Notes under the pieces: model-generated
Told to the model about the DNA's origin: nothing
Database searches by the model: none
The model's input: the letters and a program-made list of their open reading frames with translations, nothing else
Shown here: one piece after another, positions 45,364 through 53,314 of the stretch
Layout: each line of letters begins with the position of its first letter
How positions within the stretch are numbered: position 1 is the stretch's first letter
Assembly: GCA_016214985.1 (NCBI GenBank)
Contig: JACRMM010000049.1
Coordinates: 62,001-126,000, forward strand
Reading direction: 5' to 3'
DNA from: Deltaproteobacteria bacterium
GTDB taxonomy: Bacteria > Desulfobacterota > Deferrisomatia > Deferrisomatales > JACRMM01
DNA length: 64,000 nucleotides
Program-made: the position numbers and the translations under genes

Positions 45364-45383
45364 CTCTTTTCCCAGAAAGGGAC

Positions 45384-45605
45384 TTACTTCGCGGGCTCTG
45401 CCGCCGGAGCCGGGGCCGGGGCGGCCTCACCAGCCGGAGCCGGGGCCGGAGCGCCCTCCGTCGGGGCCGGGGCCGGCATCGGAGCGGGCTCGGCGGCGGG
45501 CGGCGGCGGGGGAGGAGGCGGCTCCTCGGCCTTCTTCTGGCAGGCGCCCAGCGTGAGGGCACCGGCGATGGACAGGCTGGCCACAAGAATCGTAAGCTTC
45601 TTCAT
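45384..45605 (-). CDS. Small Pro/Ala-rich lipoprotein
   Basis: 73 residues. A classic lipoprotein signal ends in LGAC (Cys22). The 50-residue mature part is QKKAEE, then eight prolines, then (A/P)-rich repeats (PAPAPTEGAPAPAPAG), with no fold expected. An AGGAG ribosome-binding site, a near-consensus promoter and a strong terminator make it a single-gene, highly expressed unit. It may act as a periplasmic spacer, analogous to other small abundant lipoproteins; the function is unknown. Confidence 0.8.
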   Translation of the reverse strand: MKKLTILVASLSIAGALTLGACQKKAEEPPPPPPPPAAEPAPMPAPAPTEGAPAPAPAGEAAPAPAPAAEPAK

Positions 45606-45664
45606 CTTCTTCTTCTCCTCTTGGTGGGTGACCCGGATGGGAACCCGGTTACATTAAGCGCGGC

Positions 45665-45694
45665 CTTATAGCACTTCACCCGGCGGCATGTCAA
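45665..45694 (-). promoter_or_regulatory. Strong promoter of small lipoprotein gene
   Basis: On the minus strand TTGACA (45694-45689) and TATAAG (45670-45665) are separated by 18 bases. It is among the best consensus matches I found in the window. Confidence 0.7.
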
Positions 45695-45754
45695 CTCCCT
45701 CACCTTTACGCGTGCTGGAAGACGCTCCCGGGAACCGCCAGGACAGCCTGTGCG

Positions 45755-45783
45755 TTGCCTTCCAGAGGGTACGGTGTTATATA
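45755..45783 (+). promoter_or_regulatory. Promoter of fmdB-like gene
   Basis: TTGCCT at 45755-45760 and TATATA at 45778-45783 with a 17-base spacer, 57 bases before the start. It is divergent from the lipoprotein promoter. Confidence 0.6.
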
Positions 45784-45840
45784 GGAGGCCCCTGGTGTCA
45801 AACCGCAGGGGAGTCTATTCCCGAACCGGAGGTCAACGCA

Positions 45841-46128
45841 ATGCCGATTTATGAGTACCGGTGCCCCAGCTGCCACGACGACTTCGAGGTCAGCCAGAAG
45901 ATCAGCGACGCACCCCTGAGCGAGTGCCCCAAGTGTCGCGGAACCCTCGAGAAGCTCATCTCCCAGAGCTCCTTCGTCCTGAAGGGCAGCGGATGGTACA
46001 TGACGGACTACGCGCGCAAGGGGGGAGCCAAGGAGGGTGCCGCCAAGGAGAGCGCCAAAGAGGGAGGAGGGTGTGCCGCCAGCGGCTCCAAGCCCGCCTG
46101 CGCGGGGTGCCCCGGCGCCAGCGACTGA
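45841..46128 (+). CDS. FmdB-family zinc-ribbon protein
   Basis: 95 residues. The N terminus MPIYEYRCPSCHDDFEVSQK and SECPKCRGTLEKLIS give two CxxC knuckles (Cys8/11, Cys29/32). The SSFVLKGSGWYMTDYARK segment is the FmdB_1_2 signature. The C-terminal tail is Gly/Ala/Lys-rich with three further cysteines. The family was first noted near formamidase genes as a putative regulator; its role is unsettled. A long hairpin follows. Confidence 0.9.
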   Translation: MPIYEYRCPSCHDDFEVSQKISDAPLSECPKCRGTLEKLISQSSFVLKGSGWYMTDYARKGGAKEGAAKESAKEGGGCAASGSKPACAGCPGASD

Positions 46129-46148
46129 CGCAGAACACGTCCTGGCCC

Positions 46149-46188
46149 GACGAGGGGAAGGCCGCGCGCGGGCGGCCTTCCCCTCGTC
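46149..46188 (+). terminator. Long hairpin after the fmdB-like gene
   Basis: A perfect 16-base stem (46149-46164 with 46173-46188) and an 8-base loop, followed by TCGTTCTCCGTT. The tract is only partly T-rich, so termination is likely but not certain. Confidence 0.6.
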
Positions 46189-46215
46189 TCGTTCTCCGTT
46201 GGCGCGTCCGGGCTT

Positions 46216-46244
46216 TTGACTTGCCCGGGGCGACTTGATAGGAT
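46216..46244 (+). promoter_or_regulatory. Promoter of dapA operon
   Basis: TTGACT at 46216-46221 and TAGGAT at 46239-46244, 17-base spacer, 38 bases before dapA. It has the same -10 as the pilM and ilvE promoters. Confidence 0.6.
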
Positions 46245-46282
46245 TCGCACCCCGCTACGCCCCTTCTCCCGCAGGAGCCCCC

Positions 46283-47167
46283 ATGTTCCGAGGTGCCATC
46301 ACCGCGCTCGTCACCCCCTTTCGCGACGGACGGCTCGACGAGGAGGCTTTTCGGAAGCTGATCGACTGGCAGATCCGGGAGGGGATTCACGGGATCGTTC
46401 CGTGCGGGACCACGGGGGAGTCGGCTACGCTCTCCCACGACGAGCACAACCGCGTCATCGACATCGCTGTCGAGGAGGCCCGCGGGCGGGTGCCGGTCAT
46501 CGCGGGCACGGGCTCCAACAGCACGTCCGAGGCGGTACGACTTACCCGTCACGCAAAGGAAGCCGGGGCCCAGGCGGCCCTCTTGATCACGCCGTACTAC
46601 AACAAACCGACGCAAGAGGGGCTCTACCAGCACTATCGCAGGGTGGCGGAGGAGGCCCGGTTCCCTTTGGTCCTCTACAACGTTCCGGGGCGCACGGGCG
46701 TCAACCTCCTGCCCGAGACGGTGGCGCGCCTTTCGGAGATCCCCGAGGTCGTCGGGATCAAGGAAGCCACCGGTGATCTCAAGCAGGTCAGTGACGTGCT
46801 CGAAAAGTGCGGGGATCAACTCTCGGTCCTCTCGGGCGACGACTTCACCGCTTTTCCGCTCTTGTGCCTGGGGGGCCGCGGCGTGATCTCGGTGGTGTCG
46901 AACCCGGCGCCGGCCGACATGGCCCGTATGGTCGACGCCTACGAGGCCGGAGACCTGGCGGCCGCCCGGGCGCTCCACTACAAGACGCAGCCCCTGGCCC
47001 GGGCCCTGTTCCTGGAGACCAACCCCATCCCCGTCAAGACCGCTCTGGCCCTGATGGGACGGATGGCGGAGGAGTTCCGGCTGCCGCTGTGCGCCATGCA
47101 GGAGGCAAATCGTCAGAAGTTGCAGCGCGCCCTCGCGGACTACGGCCTCCTGGGGGGGCGCCTGTGA
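46283..47167 (+). CDS. dapA: 4-hydroxy-tetrahydrodipicolinate synthase
   Basis: Condenses pyruvate with aspartate semialdehyde, the first committed step to lysine and diaminopimelate. 294 residues (TIM barrel) with [30 protein letters not shown], the catalytic tyrosine in [14 protein letters not shown], and the Schiff-base lysine in [12 protein letters not shown]. The start is ATG 46283 after GCAGGAG. The stop overlaps the dapB GTG. Confidence 0.97.
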   Translation: MFRGAITALVTPFRDGRLDEEAFRKLIDWQIREGIHGIVPCGTTGESATLSHDEHNRVIDIAVEEARGRVPVIAGTGSNSTSEAVRLTRHAKEAGAQAALLITPYYNKPTQEGLYQHYRRVAEEARFPLVLYNVPGRTGVNLLPETVARLSEIPEVVGIKEATGDLKQVSDVLEKCGDQLSVLSGDDFTAFPLLCLGGRGVISVVSNPAPADMARMVDAYEAGDLAAARALHYKTQPLARALFLETNPIPVKTALALMGRMAEEFRLPLCAMQEANRQKLQRALADYGLLGGRL

Positions 47168-47967
47168 TCCGGGCGCTCATCACCGGCGCGGCCGGCCGGA
47201 TGGGGGGACAGATCCTGCGGCTCGCCTCGGAGACCCCGGGGCTCCTCGTGGTCGGTGCCCTGGAGCGGGCCGGACACCCGGCCGTGGGCCGGGACGCCGG
47301 AGAGGTCGCCGGAGTCGGGACGCTCGGGGTGCCCGTGACCGACGATCTCGCGGCAGCCCTGCCCGGCGCCGACGTGGTCATCGACTTCACGAGCGCGACG
47401 GCCTCCCTGGACCACGTGGATGCCGTCTGCCGCGCGGGGAAGGCGATCGTGATCGGCTCCACGGGCTTCTCGGCTGACCAGCGCGCTTCGATCCAGCGCC
47501 GGGCGGCAGAAGCCCGGGTCTTCCTCACGGCCAACATGAGCGTGGGCGTAAACGTCCTCCTGAAGGTCGTGGCCGACGTGGCGCGCCTCCTGGGGGACGA
47601 CTACGACGTGGAGATCATCGAGACACACCATCGGTTCAAGAAAGACGCGCCCTCGGGCACCGCCCTCGCCCTGGCCGAGTCCGTGGCCGAGGGCCTGGGC
47701 CGTGACCTCAGCCGCGATGCCGTCTACGGCCGCCAGGGCCTCGTCGGTGAGCGGACGCCGCGAGAGATCGGGATCCACGCCGTGCGGGCCGGCGACGTCG
47801 TGGGTGACCACACCGTGATCTTCGGCGCCCTGGGGGAGCGGGTGGAGATCGCCCACAAGGCGACGAGCCGCGAGACCTTCGCCCGGGGGGCCCTGCGCGC
47901 GGCTCTGTGGCTCCCGGGGCAAGCGAAGGGCCTCTACGACATGAGGGACGTGCTCGGCTTGCGCTGA
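47164..47967 (+). CDS. dapB: 4-hydroxy-tetrahydrodipicolinate reductase
   Basis: NAD(P)H-dependent reduction to tetrahydrodipicolinate. 267 residues from a GTG overlapping the dapA stop. The Rossmann motif is [33 protein letters not shown], the substrate-binding [14 protein letters not shown] and [14 protein letters not shown] follow. In related genomes dapL follows directly; here 3.1 kb of accessory sequence intervenes. Confidence 0.97.
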   Translation: MIRALITGAAGRMGGQILRLASETPGLLVVGALERAGHPAVGRDAGEVAGVGTLGVPVTDDLAAALPGADVVIDFTSATASLDHVDAVCRAGKAIVIGSTGFSADQRASIQRRAAEARVFLTANMSVGVNVLLKVVADVARLLGDDYDVEIIETHHRFKKDAPSGTALALAESVAEGLGRDLSRDAVYGRQGLVGERTPREIGIHAVRAGDVVGDHTVIFGALGERVEIAHKATSRETFARGALRAALWLPGQAKGLYDMRDVLGLR

Positions 47968-48095
47968 TCGGCGCGTGTCGAACGCCGAACGGCCTCATTT
48001 CCCGTTCTTGGTTCGACCAAAGAAGTGGCGCAACCTCCGCGGCTGCGCCTCGCCCTCGCGCTACGCCCCCAAACGACTTGCGGTCGCACGGCCGG
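47968..48095. other. Structured intergenic sequence downstream of dapB
   Basis: Two hairpins follow each other: TTCTTGGT/ACCAAAGAA (48005-48024, one bulge) and GGCGCA/TGCGCC (48027-48049). No T run follows. They may be the end of the dapAB transcript or part of a decayed repeat. The next part of this 445-base gap holds the PEP-CTERM remnant; in 48273-48412 I see only a GGAGGAC ribosome-binding site for the next gene. Confidence 0.35.
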
Positions 48096-48272
48096 CCGCC
48101 TCCTCGACCAGCCTACCACGCCCATCAGCCCGCTCCCCAGCAAGAGGAGCGTCGCCGGTTCCGGTCCAGGAATCTCGGGTGCGGGAGCAGTGCGCGGGAA
48201 CACTTCATCTACCAGCACGTTGGTGGTGCGCTCGGAGTCGTCGGGCCCTGGCAGACGGGTTTCGCGATCCAA
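48096..48272 (-). pseudogene. Remnant of a PEP-CTERM sorted protein
   Basis: On the minus strand, 48164-48096 encode PEPATLLLLGSGLMGVVGW followed by SRRR, a textbook PEP-CTERM sorting signal (PEP box, hydrophobic helix, Arg cluster). It is preceded by about 36 codons of plausible linker (VLVDEVFPRTAPAPEIPG). A TGA lies just upstream of the frame, and no stop follows the Arg cluster for another 54 codons, so both ends look wrong for an intact protein. There is no signal peptide. No exosortase is encoded in this window. I read it as the leftover 3' end of a deleted gene. Confidence 0.55.
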
Positions 48273-48412
48273 CGCTCAAGACCTTTCCTCCCCATCCGAT
48301 ACGGCTTTTCAACCCTAGGGACTCCGGTCCTCGTCGGGAATTGGCGTCGAGCGCCGCGACATGCGCCCGCTCTCGGTTCCGCCCACTCACGTCGCTGCAG
48401 GGAGGACTTGCC

Positions 48413-49270
48413 ATGGATGTGCGTCACCGGTTCGTCACACAGTTCCTGGGCTCGCCTGGGCGGCAATTTGTCTGGGTTCTCGGGTTGGCCCTCCTCGCGG
48501 CCTGCGGAGGCGGGGGAGGCGGTGGCGGAGGAGGGGACTCGGATCCAGAGCCGCCCGCGGGAGGCGCCACGGTCGACCTTTCCGCGGGGGGGACGGTGAC
48601 CACGGGATCGGGCGCGGTTGTGAAGGTGCTGGCGGGAACCGGCCGGGGAGAGGTTTCGGTCACCGGCGCGTCGTCCGGATCTCCCGGGGCGGTTGACGGG
48701 GGAGGAACCGTCGTGTCCGCCGTCTACGATCTGGAGACCCAGGGGTTGGAGCAGGGCGCGGCCAAGGCACCCCTGTTCGTCACCCTGCCGGTGGTCACCG
48801 ACTCGCTTCCGACGCCCATCGATCCCTACGCCTTCTGCGCCGAGGCCTACGACGCCGCGGAAGGCCGTTGGGTGGCGATCGACGGTTACGCGACCTACGA
48901 CGCGACCGCCCGAACCGTCACCTTCCAGACCGGCCACCTCTCCAAGTGGCGCGTGAAGTACCGGGGGGTCGACCCTTCGACGAGTCTGGCTCAGTACGAC
49001 TACTACACGGACAACTTCGCCATTCACTTCGTCTCGCCGACCGCGCTCGGACAGACCTCTTTGTTCGCGCCGCGAAGTGACGCCGAGTGGGCCGGAAAGG
49101 GCAGCGGCACCGCATCTGATCCCGAAGTCCCGGACTACATCGAGGATCTGGGCCGCGCCCTCGAGTCGGCCCTGGCCTCCCATCTGACGCTGCGGGGCTC
49201 GGGGAACCAGCCGCTCTTCAGCGCACCGTCGCCCTCGGAGTACATCGACGTGTACGTGACCTACTTCTAA
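48413..49270 (+). CDS. N-terminal part of a split lipoprotein/metalloprotease gene
   Basis: 285 residues up to an in-frame TAA at 49268-49270. A lipoprotein signal ends in LLAAC (Cys31), followed directly by ten glycines. A beta-rich region follows (ATVDLSAGGTVTTGSGAVV, VYDLETQGLEQGAAKAPLFV), and the fragment ends just before the part that would hold the protease site. The frame continues without shift through 49271-50911, so one codon interrupts an 832-residue protein. A GGAGGAC ribosome-binding site precedes ATG 48413. On its own it would be a truncated surface lipoprotein. Confidence 0.7.
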   Translation: MDVRHRFVTQFLGSPGRQFVWVLGLALLAACGGGGGGGGGGDSDPEPPAGGATVDLSAGGTVTTGSGAVVKVLAGTGRGEVSVTGASSGSPGAVDGGGTVVSAVYDLETQGLEQGAAKAPLFVTLPVVTDSLPTPIDPYAFCAEAYDAAEGRWVAIDGYATYDATARTVTFQTGHLSKWRVKYRGVDPSTSLAQYDYYTDNFAIHFVSPTALGQTSLFAPRSDAEWAGKGSGTASDPEVPDYIEDLGRALESALASHLTLRGSGNQPLFSAPSPSEYIDVYVTYF

Positions 49271-49339
49271 GACGGCGCCGGCGACTCGCGGCTGGGCGGC
49301 CCGATCCGGATCAAGTCGAAGCTCGACGACTGGACCGAG

Positions 49340-50911
49340 ATGCGCACGACCGCGGGCCACGAACTCATCCACGTGCTCTCCGACCAGCACTACACGACGC
49401 TGGGTGCCGCGATGAACCGCTGGTTCTTCGAGGCCGCGGCGAACCTGTGGAGCGTCCGGGCCTCGGGGCTCGACCGCGCCGCCGCGGTCAGCTATTACTC
49501 GAAGGAGATGTCGACGTACCTCCGCTCGCCCCTGGACGCCTCGGAGGAGGGGAGTTACTACGCTGCCGCCGACTTTCTCGACTGGGCGCAGCAGAAGACG
49601 GGACGGCCCCTGGCCGCCGACGTGATGCTCGCCGACTGGACCTGGGATGTGTCGGCTCTCAACGCGCAGCTCACCGCCGACGAAAAGACCCTCGGCACCT
49701 ACTTCACCGACTACGTGCTCGAGTCCACGCTGGGGTCGCACGACCTCAAGCCCGGCTACCTCTGGACGAACAAAGCCCTCACTTCAGCCGCGCACGGGTG
49801 GCGCCACGAGTTCCGGCAGTTCCACCTCTCGGCCCAGGCGGTGGAGATCCGCACGGACGTGCCCGTGGACGGCCTCCTGGTGGCGACCTCGGGGCGCAAC
49901 ATCCAGGATATCAAGCTGAAGACCTACTCCTACGCAGACCCTGCGTCACCCCTGACTGCCCTCGACACCAACCTCGAGCCGCAGACCGCCCCGGGCAAGC
50001 CCGTGGTGGTGAAGCACTTCGGCAAGGCGGGCACCCCAGGCGTCACCTCGTCGGTGTTCCGGCAAGTCGTGGTCAACCCGGAAGCGAGCGATGCGACGGT
50101 GTGGGCACTCTACCTCTTCGACTACTACCTGCTCGAGCCTCCGCAGGAGCAGCTCCCGCGCGCGGCAGGGTCTGTCGCCTGGACGTTCCACGGCGAGGGG
50201 ATGCCTTCGTTGGCCTCCGGCGGAGCGGTCGTCAAGGGGTTCAACGTCTACCTCGGCGGCCTGAAGATCAACACCAGCCCGCTCTCCAGCGTAGCTCGCA
50301 CGTTCAGCGACGCCCGGATCCTGGCCGACTCCGACGTGACTGTGACCGTCGTGGACGTCTCCGGCAACGAGTGGCCCGAGGTGCTGCCGAAGGGGCTTCC
50401 GACGACCTGTTCCGCATCTGTTGAGGCGGCCACGTGGACCTTCACAAGGTGGAACCTTCCCTACAACGTGGAAAACTTCGGGTACCCCCTGTCTTACCTG
50501 GACACCGGTGGATCTTGGGGCGTCGGCGTGATCGCCGCTTCCGGCGCCTACAGCGGTTCCAGCTACTCGTCCGCGCGGAACATCGACGATGAGAGCGACA
50601 CGACTACGGGTACCCTGACGTTCCAGTTCAACGCGACCGGCACCGAGATCACGCAGTTCTCGACGTCGGAAAAGAAGGTCGGCCATCACAACGGAAACTT
50701 TGGCGGGGGCAGCGAAGTCGAAATCGCCGGCGGGGGGCTTCCCGTGAGCCTCGCGGGGGGAAGCCTCACGGCCGAGGTCCGGGGGGAGGCGGCGTGCGCT
50801 GCGCTCACAAAGCTAGTCTATCGTGAATACTGGGAGGATTGGTTTCTCCACGGGGAACTCCAGGGGTACAGCTGCGATGCCACCAGCGTCGTGCGGGTAA
50901 CCTGCGAGTAG
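49340..50911 (+). CDS. C-terminal, zincin-like part of the split lipoprotein gene
   Basis: 523 residues from the first ATG after the TAA; the intact frame really resumes at 49271. The motif TTAGHELIHVLSDQH (HExxH at 49358-49372) followed 19 residues later by the Glu of WFFEAAANLW is a gluzincin-type zinc site. The remaining 450 residues are beta-rich (VEIRTDVPVDGLLVATSG, VVVNPEASDATVWALYLFDYY, WTFHGEGMPSLASGG) and may form Ig-like or binding domains. There is no good ribosome-binding site at 49340 and no signal peptide, so this half is probably not exported unless the TAA is read through. Family unknown. Confidence 0.65.
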   Translation: MRTTAGHELIHVLSDQHYTTLGAAMNRWFFEAAANLWSVRASGLDRAAAVSYYSKEMSTYLRSPLDASEEGSYYAAADFLDWAQQKTGRPLAADVMLADWTWDVSALNAQLTADEKTLGTYFTDYVLESTLGSHDLKPGYLWTNKALTSAAHGWRHEFRQFHLSAQAVEIRTDVPVDGLLVATSGRNIQDIKLKTYSYADPASPLTALDTNLEPQTAPGKPVVVKHFGKAGTPGVTSSVFRQVVVNPEASDATVWALYLFDYYLLEPPQEQLPRAAGSVAWTFHGEGMPSLASGGAVVKGFNVYLGGLKINTSPLSSVARTFSDARILADSDVTVTVVDVSGNEWPEVLPKGLPTTCSASVEAATWTFTRWNLPYNVENFGYPLSYLDTGGSWGVGVIAASGAYSGSSYSSARNIDDESDTTTGTLTFQFNATGTEITQFSTSEKKVGHHNGNFGGGSEVEIAGGGLPVSLAGGSLTAEVRGEAACAALTKLVYREYWEDWFLHGELQGYSCDATSVVRVTCE

Positions 50912-50930
50912 ACTGCAGCGCTCCGTCGAC

Positions 50931-50977
50931 CACCGGGCGTGACAGGAAGGGTTTTCCTGTCACGCCCGGTGCGGTTT
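50931..50977 (+). terminator. Rho-independent terminator after the split metalloprotease gene
   Basis: A perfect 18-base stem (50931-50948 with 50954-50971), 5-base loop, then CGGTTTT. It isolates dapL from the upstream accessory block. Confidence 0.85.
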
Positions 50978-51035
50978 TGCCCCGGCGTTCGGGTGGGAGG
51001 GCACAAACGCCTGGACTCGTTTTTCGGCCGGGTGC

Positions 51036-51041
51036 TAGAAT
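51036..51041 (+). promoter_or_regulatory. Possible -10 of the dapL promoter
   Basis: TAGAAT at 51036-51041, 42 bases before dapL. The -35 is weak (CTGGAC around 51011). It is supported by the strong terminator just upstream, which means dapL needs its own promoter. Confidence 0.4.
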
Positions 51042-51083
51042 TTCGCCCTTTGCCGGCTCGGACCCCACCGCCTCGAGGACTCG

Positions 51084-52250
51084 ATGGACATCCGCCTCGC
51101 CCAGAGGATTGCCCAGCTTCCCCCGTATCTGTTCGCCGAGATCGACCGCGCGAAGAAGGAGGTCCGGGCCCGCGGCGTGGACCTGATCGACCTCGGCATC
51201 GGGGACCCGGACACGCCGACCTTTCCGCACATCGTCCGGAAGATGCAGGAGGCGGCGGAGAACCCGGCCTACCACCGCTACCCTTCCTACGAGGGGTTGC
51301 CGGCGTTTCGTCAGTCCGTGGCCCGGTGGTACCGGAGCCGGTTCGGCGTGGCGCTGGACCCGGACACCGAGGTGGTGAGCCTGATCGGGTCGAAGGAGGG
51401 CATCGCCCACATCAGCCTGGCCTTCACCGACCCGGGCGACGTCAATCTGGTGCCGAGCCCGGGCTACCCCGTGTACAACATCGGCACGCTGTTCGCCGGG
51501 GGGACTCCGTACTTCCTGCCCCTCACCCGGGAGAGCGGCTTCCTTCCGGACCTGGACGCGATCCCCAACGACGTGGCGAAGCGCGCGAAGCTTCTCTTCC
51601 TCAACTATCCGAACAACCCCACGGCTGCTGTCGCGGGACGGGAGTTCTACGAGAGAGTCGTCGCCTTCGCGCGGCGCCACAACGTCATCGTCTGCCACGA
51701 CGCGGCCTACAGCGAGATCTACTTCGGCGGGCCGCCCATGAGCTTTCTGGAGGTGGACGGGGCCAAGGACGTGGGGATCGAGTTCCACAGCCTCTCGAAG
51801 ACGTACAACATGACCGGCTGGCGGATCGGCTTCGCCGTGGGCAACGCGGGCGTCATCGGGGGGCTCGGGAAGATCAAGACCAACGTCGACTCCGGCCTCT
51901 TCGAGGCGATCCAGATTGCGGGCATTGAGGCCCTGGAGGGGGACCAGGCGCCGCAGGCTGCGTTGCGGGAGATGTACCGCGCCCGGCGCGACGTGCTGAT
52001 CGGGGGGCTGCGGTCGGCCGGGTTCGACGTGGTCGCGCCGGAGGCGACGTTCTACGTGTGGATCCCGGTGCCGGCGCCCCACACCTCGTCGGCCTTCGCG
52101 AAGCTCCTGCTGGAGAAGGTCGGCGTCGTGGCAACCCCTGGCAACGGATTCGGCGAGGCCGGCGAGGGGTATGTCCGGATGACGCTGTGTCTGCCCGAGG
52201 GGAGGCTCCAGGAGGCAGTGGAGAGGATTCGCGGCGCGAAGCTCTTCTGA
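51084..52250 (+). CDS. dapL: LL-diaminopimelate aminotransferase
   Basis: PLP enzyme that converts tetrahydrodipicolinate directly to LL-diaminopimelate, bypassing the acylated intermediates. 388 residues with [55 protein letters not shown], the PLP lysine in [20 protein letters not shown], and [10 protein letters not shown]. The DapL assignment over generic AspC/MalY types rests on these motifs and on the dap neighbourhood. folK starts 1 base after its stop. Confidence 0.9.
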   Translation: MDIRLAQRIAQLPPYLFAEIDRAKKEVRARGVDLIDLGIGDPDTPTFPHIVRKMQEAAENPAYHRYPSYEGLPAFRQSVARWYRSRFGVALDPDTEVVSLIGSKEGIAHISLAFTDPGDVNLVPSPGYPVYNIGTLFAGGTPYFLPLTRESGFLPDLDAIPNDVAKRAKLLFLNYPNNPTAAVAGREFYERVVAFARRHNVIVCHDAAYSEIYFGGPPMSFLEVDGAKDVGIEFHSLSKTYNMTGWRIGFAVGNAGVIGGLGKIKTNVDSGLFEAIQIAGIEALEGDQAPQAALREMYRARRDVLIGGLRSAGFDVVAPEATFYVWIPVPAPHTSSAFAKLLLEKVGVVATPGNGFGEAGEGYVRMTLCLPEGRLQEAVERIRGAKLF

Positions 52251-52251
52251 C

Positions 52252-52776
52252 ATGGCCCGGGCCCACGTAGCCTTTGGGGGGAACGTCGGCGAGGTGGAGG
52301 CCAACCTGCGCCGGGCCCTGGAGGCTGTGGTTCGACTCCCGAAGACGCGGATCGTTCGGGTCTCGTCGCTCTACCGCACGGCCCCGGTGGGCGTGGTTGA
52401 CCAGGCGCCCTTCGTCAACGGCGCGCTGGCGGCCGATACGGAGATCGAGCCCGAGGCGCTCCTCGCCGGCCTGCTGGCGATCGAGCGTTCCCTCGGACGC
52501 ACGCGCGAGCGGCGGTGGGGCCCGCGCACGGTCGACCTGGATATCCTCCTGTGGGAGCAGCGAGTGGTCCGGACCCCGGATCTGGAGGTGCCCCACCCCC
52601 GGCTGCAGGAGCGGGCGTTCGTGCTGGTCCCCTTGGCGGAGATCGCCGCCGAGGTCCGGCACCCCTTGCTGCACCGGACCGTGGGCGCGCTGCTCGAAGC
52701 CCTGGGGCCTGTCTCTGGCGTCGATCGGCTGGGGCGGCCGGCATGGCTCGACGCCCTGGAGGAGAACCCGTGCTGA
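52252..52776 (+). CDS. folK: 6-hydroxymethyl-dihydropterin pyrophosphokinase
   Basis: Transfers pyrophosphate from ATP to hydroxymethyl-dihydropterin in folate synthesis. 174 residues with HVAFGGNVGEVEANLRRALE (normally GSNLG; here GGNVG), VSSLYRTAPVGVVDQAPFVN, RERRWGPRTVDLDILLW (the signature with two metal-binding Asp) and VPHPRLQERAFVLVPLAEIA. It overlaps the next small gene by 7 bases. Confidence 0.96.
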   Translation: MARAHVAFGGNVGEVEANLRRALEAVVRLPKTRIVRVSSLYRTAPVGVVDQAPFVNGALAADTEIEPEALLAGLLAIERSLGRTRERRWGPRTVDLDILLWEQRVVRTPDLEVPHPRLQERAFVLVPLAEIAAEVRHPLLHRTVGALLEALGPVSGVDRLGRPAWLDALEENPC

Positions 52777-53024
52777 TCCGCTTCCTCTTGCTCCTGCTCG
52801 TCCTGTGGGTGATCGTTAAGATCCTGCGGAGCCTGGTCTCCCAGGCACCCCGGCGACCACGACCCGGTTCTGCGCGTCCCGGCCGCCGGGTGAGCGGCGG
52901 GGAGTTGGTCCAGGACCCTCAGTGCGGGGTGTACATACCCAGAGAGACGGCGGTACGGGGAACCGGAGGCCACTCCTTCTGCAGCGAGGCGTGCCGCGAC
53001 GCCTTCGCGAAGACGAGGGCGTAG
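52770..53024 (+). CDS. Small membrane-anchored Cys protein (PP0621/TRASH-like)
   Basis: 84 residues from a GTG inside the end of folK. One N-terminal transmembrane helix (residues 2-19, Leu-rich), a basic Pro/Arg linker, then VQDPQCGVYIPRETAV and SFCSEACRDAFAK. The three cysteines (52, 71, 75) and the DPxCG...FCSxxC pattern resemble the PP0621 family and metal-binding TRASH-like knuckles. It is often found in small operons of proteobacteria; function unknown. Confidence 0.75.
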   Translation: MLIRFLLLLLVLWVIVKILRSLVSQAPRRPRPGSARPGRRVSGGELVQDPQCGVYIPRETAVRGTGGHSFCSEACRDAFAKTRA

Positions 53025-53088
53025 TGGGGCCGTGGGCACCGCTGCCGCGAGCGTGTCGATTCGTCGGAGCATCCGCAGGAGGTCTCTC

Positions 53089-53238
53089 GTGCCCCCATCA
53101 CCGCGCTTAAAGCCGACCCGCCCGCGCACCTTGCCCGAGAAGCTGGGGGCTCTCTGGGGCGGCGTCTACCTCTTCATCATCCTCACGCTGCTCGTGACCC
53201 TCGTGGGAAAGGCCTGTTTCTTCTCCCAGGGGGGTTGA
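53089..53238 (+). CDS. Small single-pass membrane protein
   Basis: 49 residues from GTG 53089, chosen because AGGAGG lies 6 bases upstream; the frame opens at 53032 without such a signal. A basic, Pro-rich N terminus (SPRLKPTRPRTLPEKL) is followed by one membrane helix (GGVYLFIILTLLVTLVGKA), a cysteine and the FFSQGG end. It is not a family I recognise. It sits between the PP0621-like gene and the APH/ATPase gene. Confidence 0.5.
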   Translation: MPPSPRLKPTRPRTLPEKLGALWGGVYLFIILTLLVTLVGKACFFSQGG

Positions 53239-53314
53239 ATCCGACCGAGCCTTGACGGGGAGTGCCTCAGGGCTAGGCTCGCCCAGCAGAGCCTGCCCTC
53301 CCCCGGAGGCCTGC

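Noticed and set aside
49268..49270. Recoding of the in-frame stop as selenocysteine or pyrrolysine
   Set aside because: The codon is TAA, not TGA or TAG, and no SECIS-like hairpin is evident directly after it.
48209..49741. 510-codon minus-strand ORF over the split metalloprotease
   Set aside because: Antisense shadow of a high-GC coding frame; it does not contain the PEP-CTERM motif, which is in another frame.
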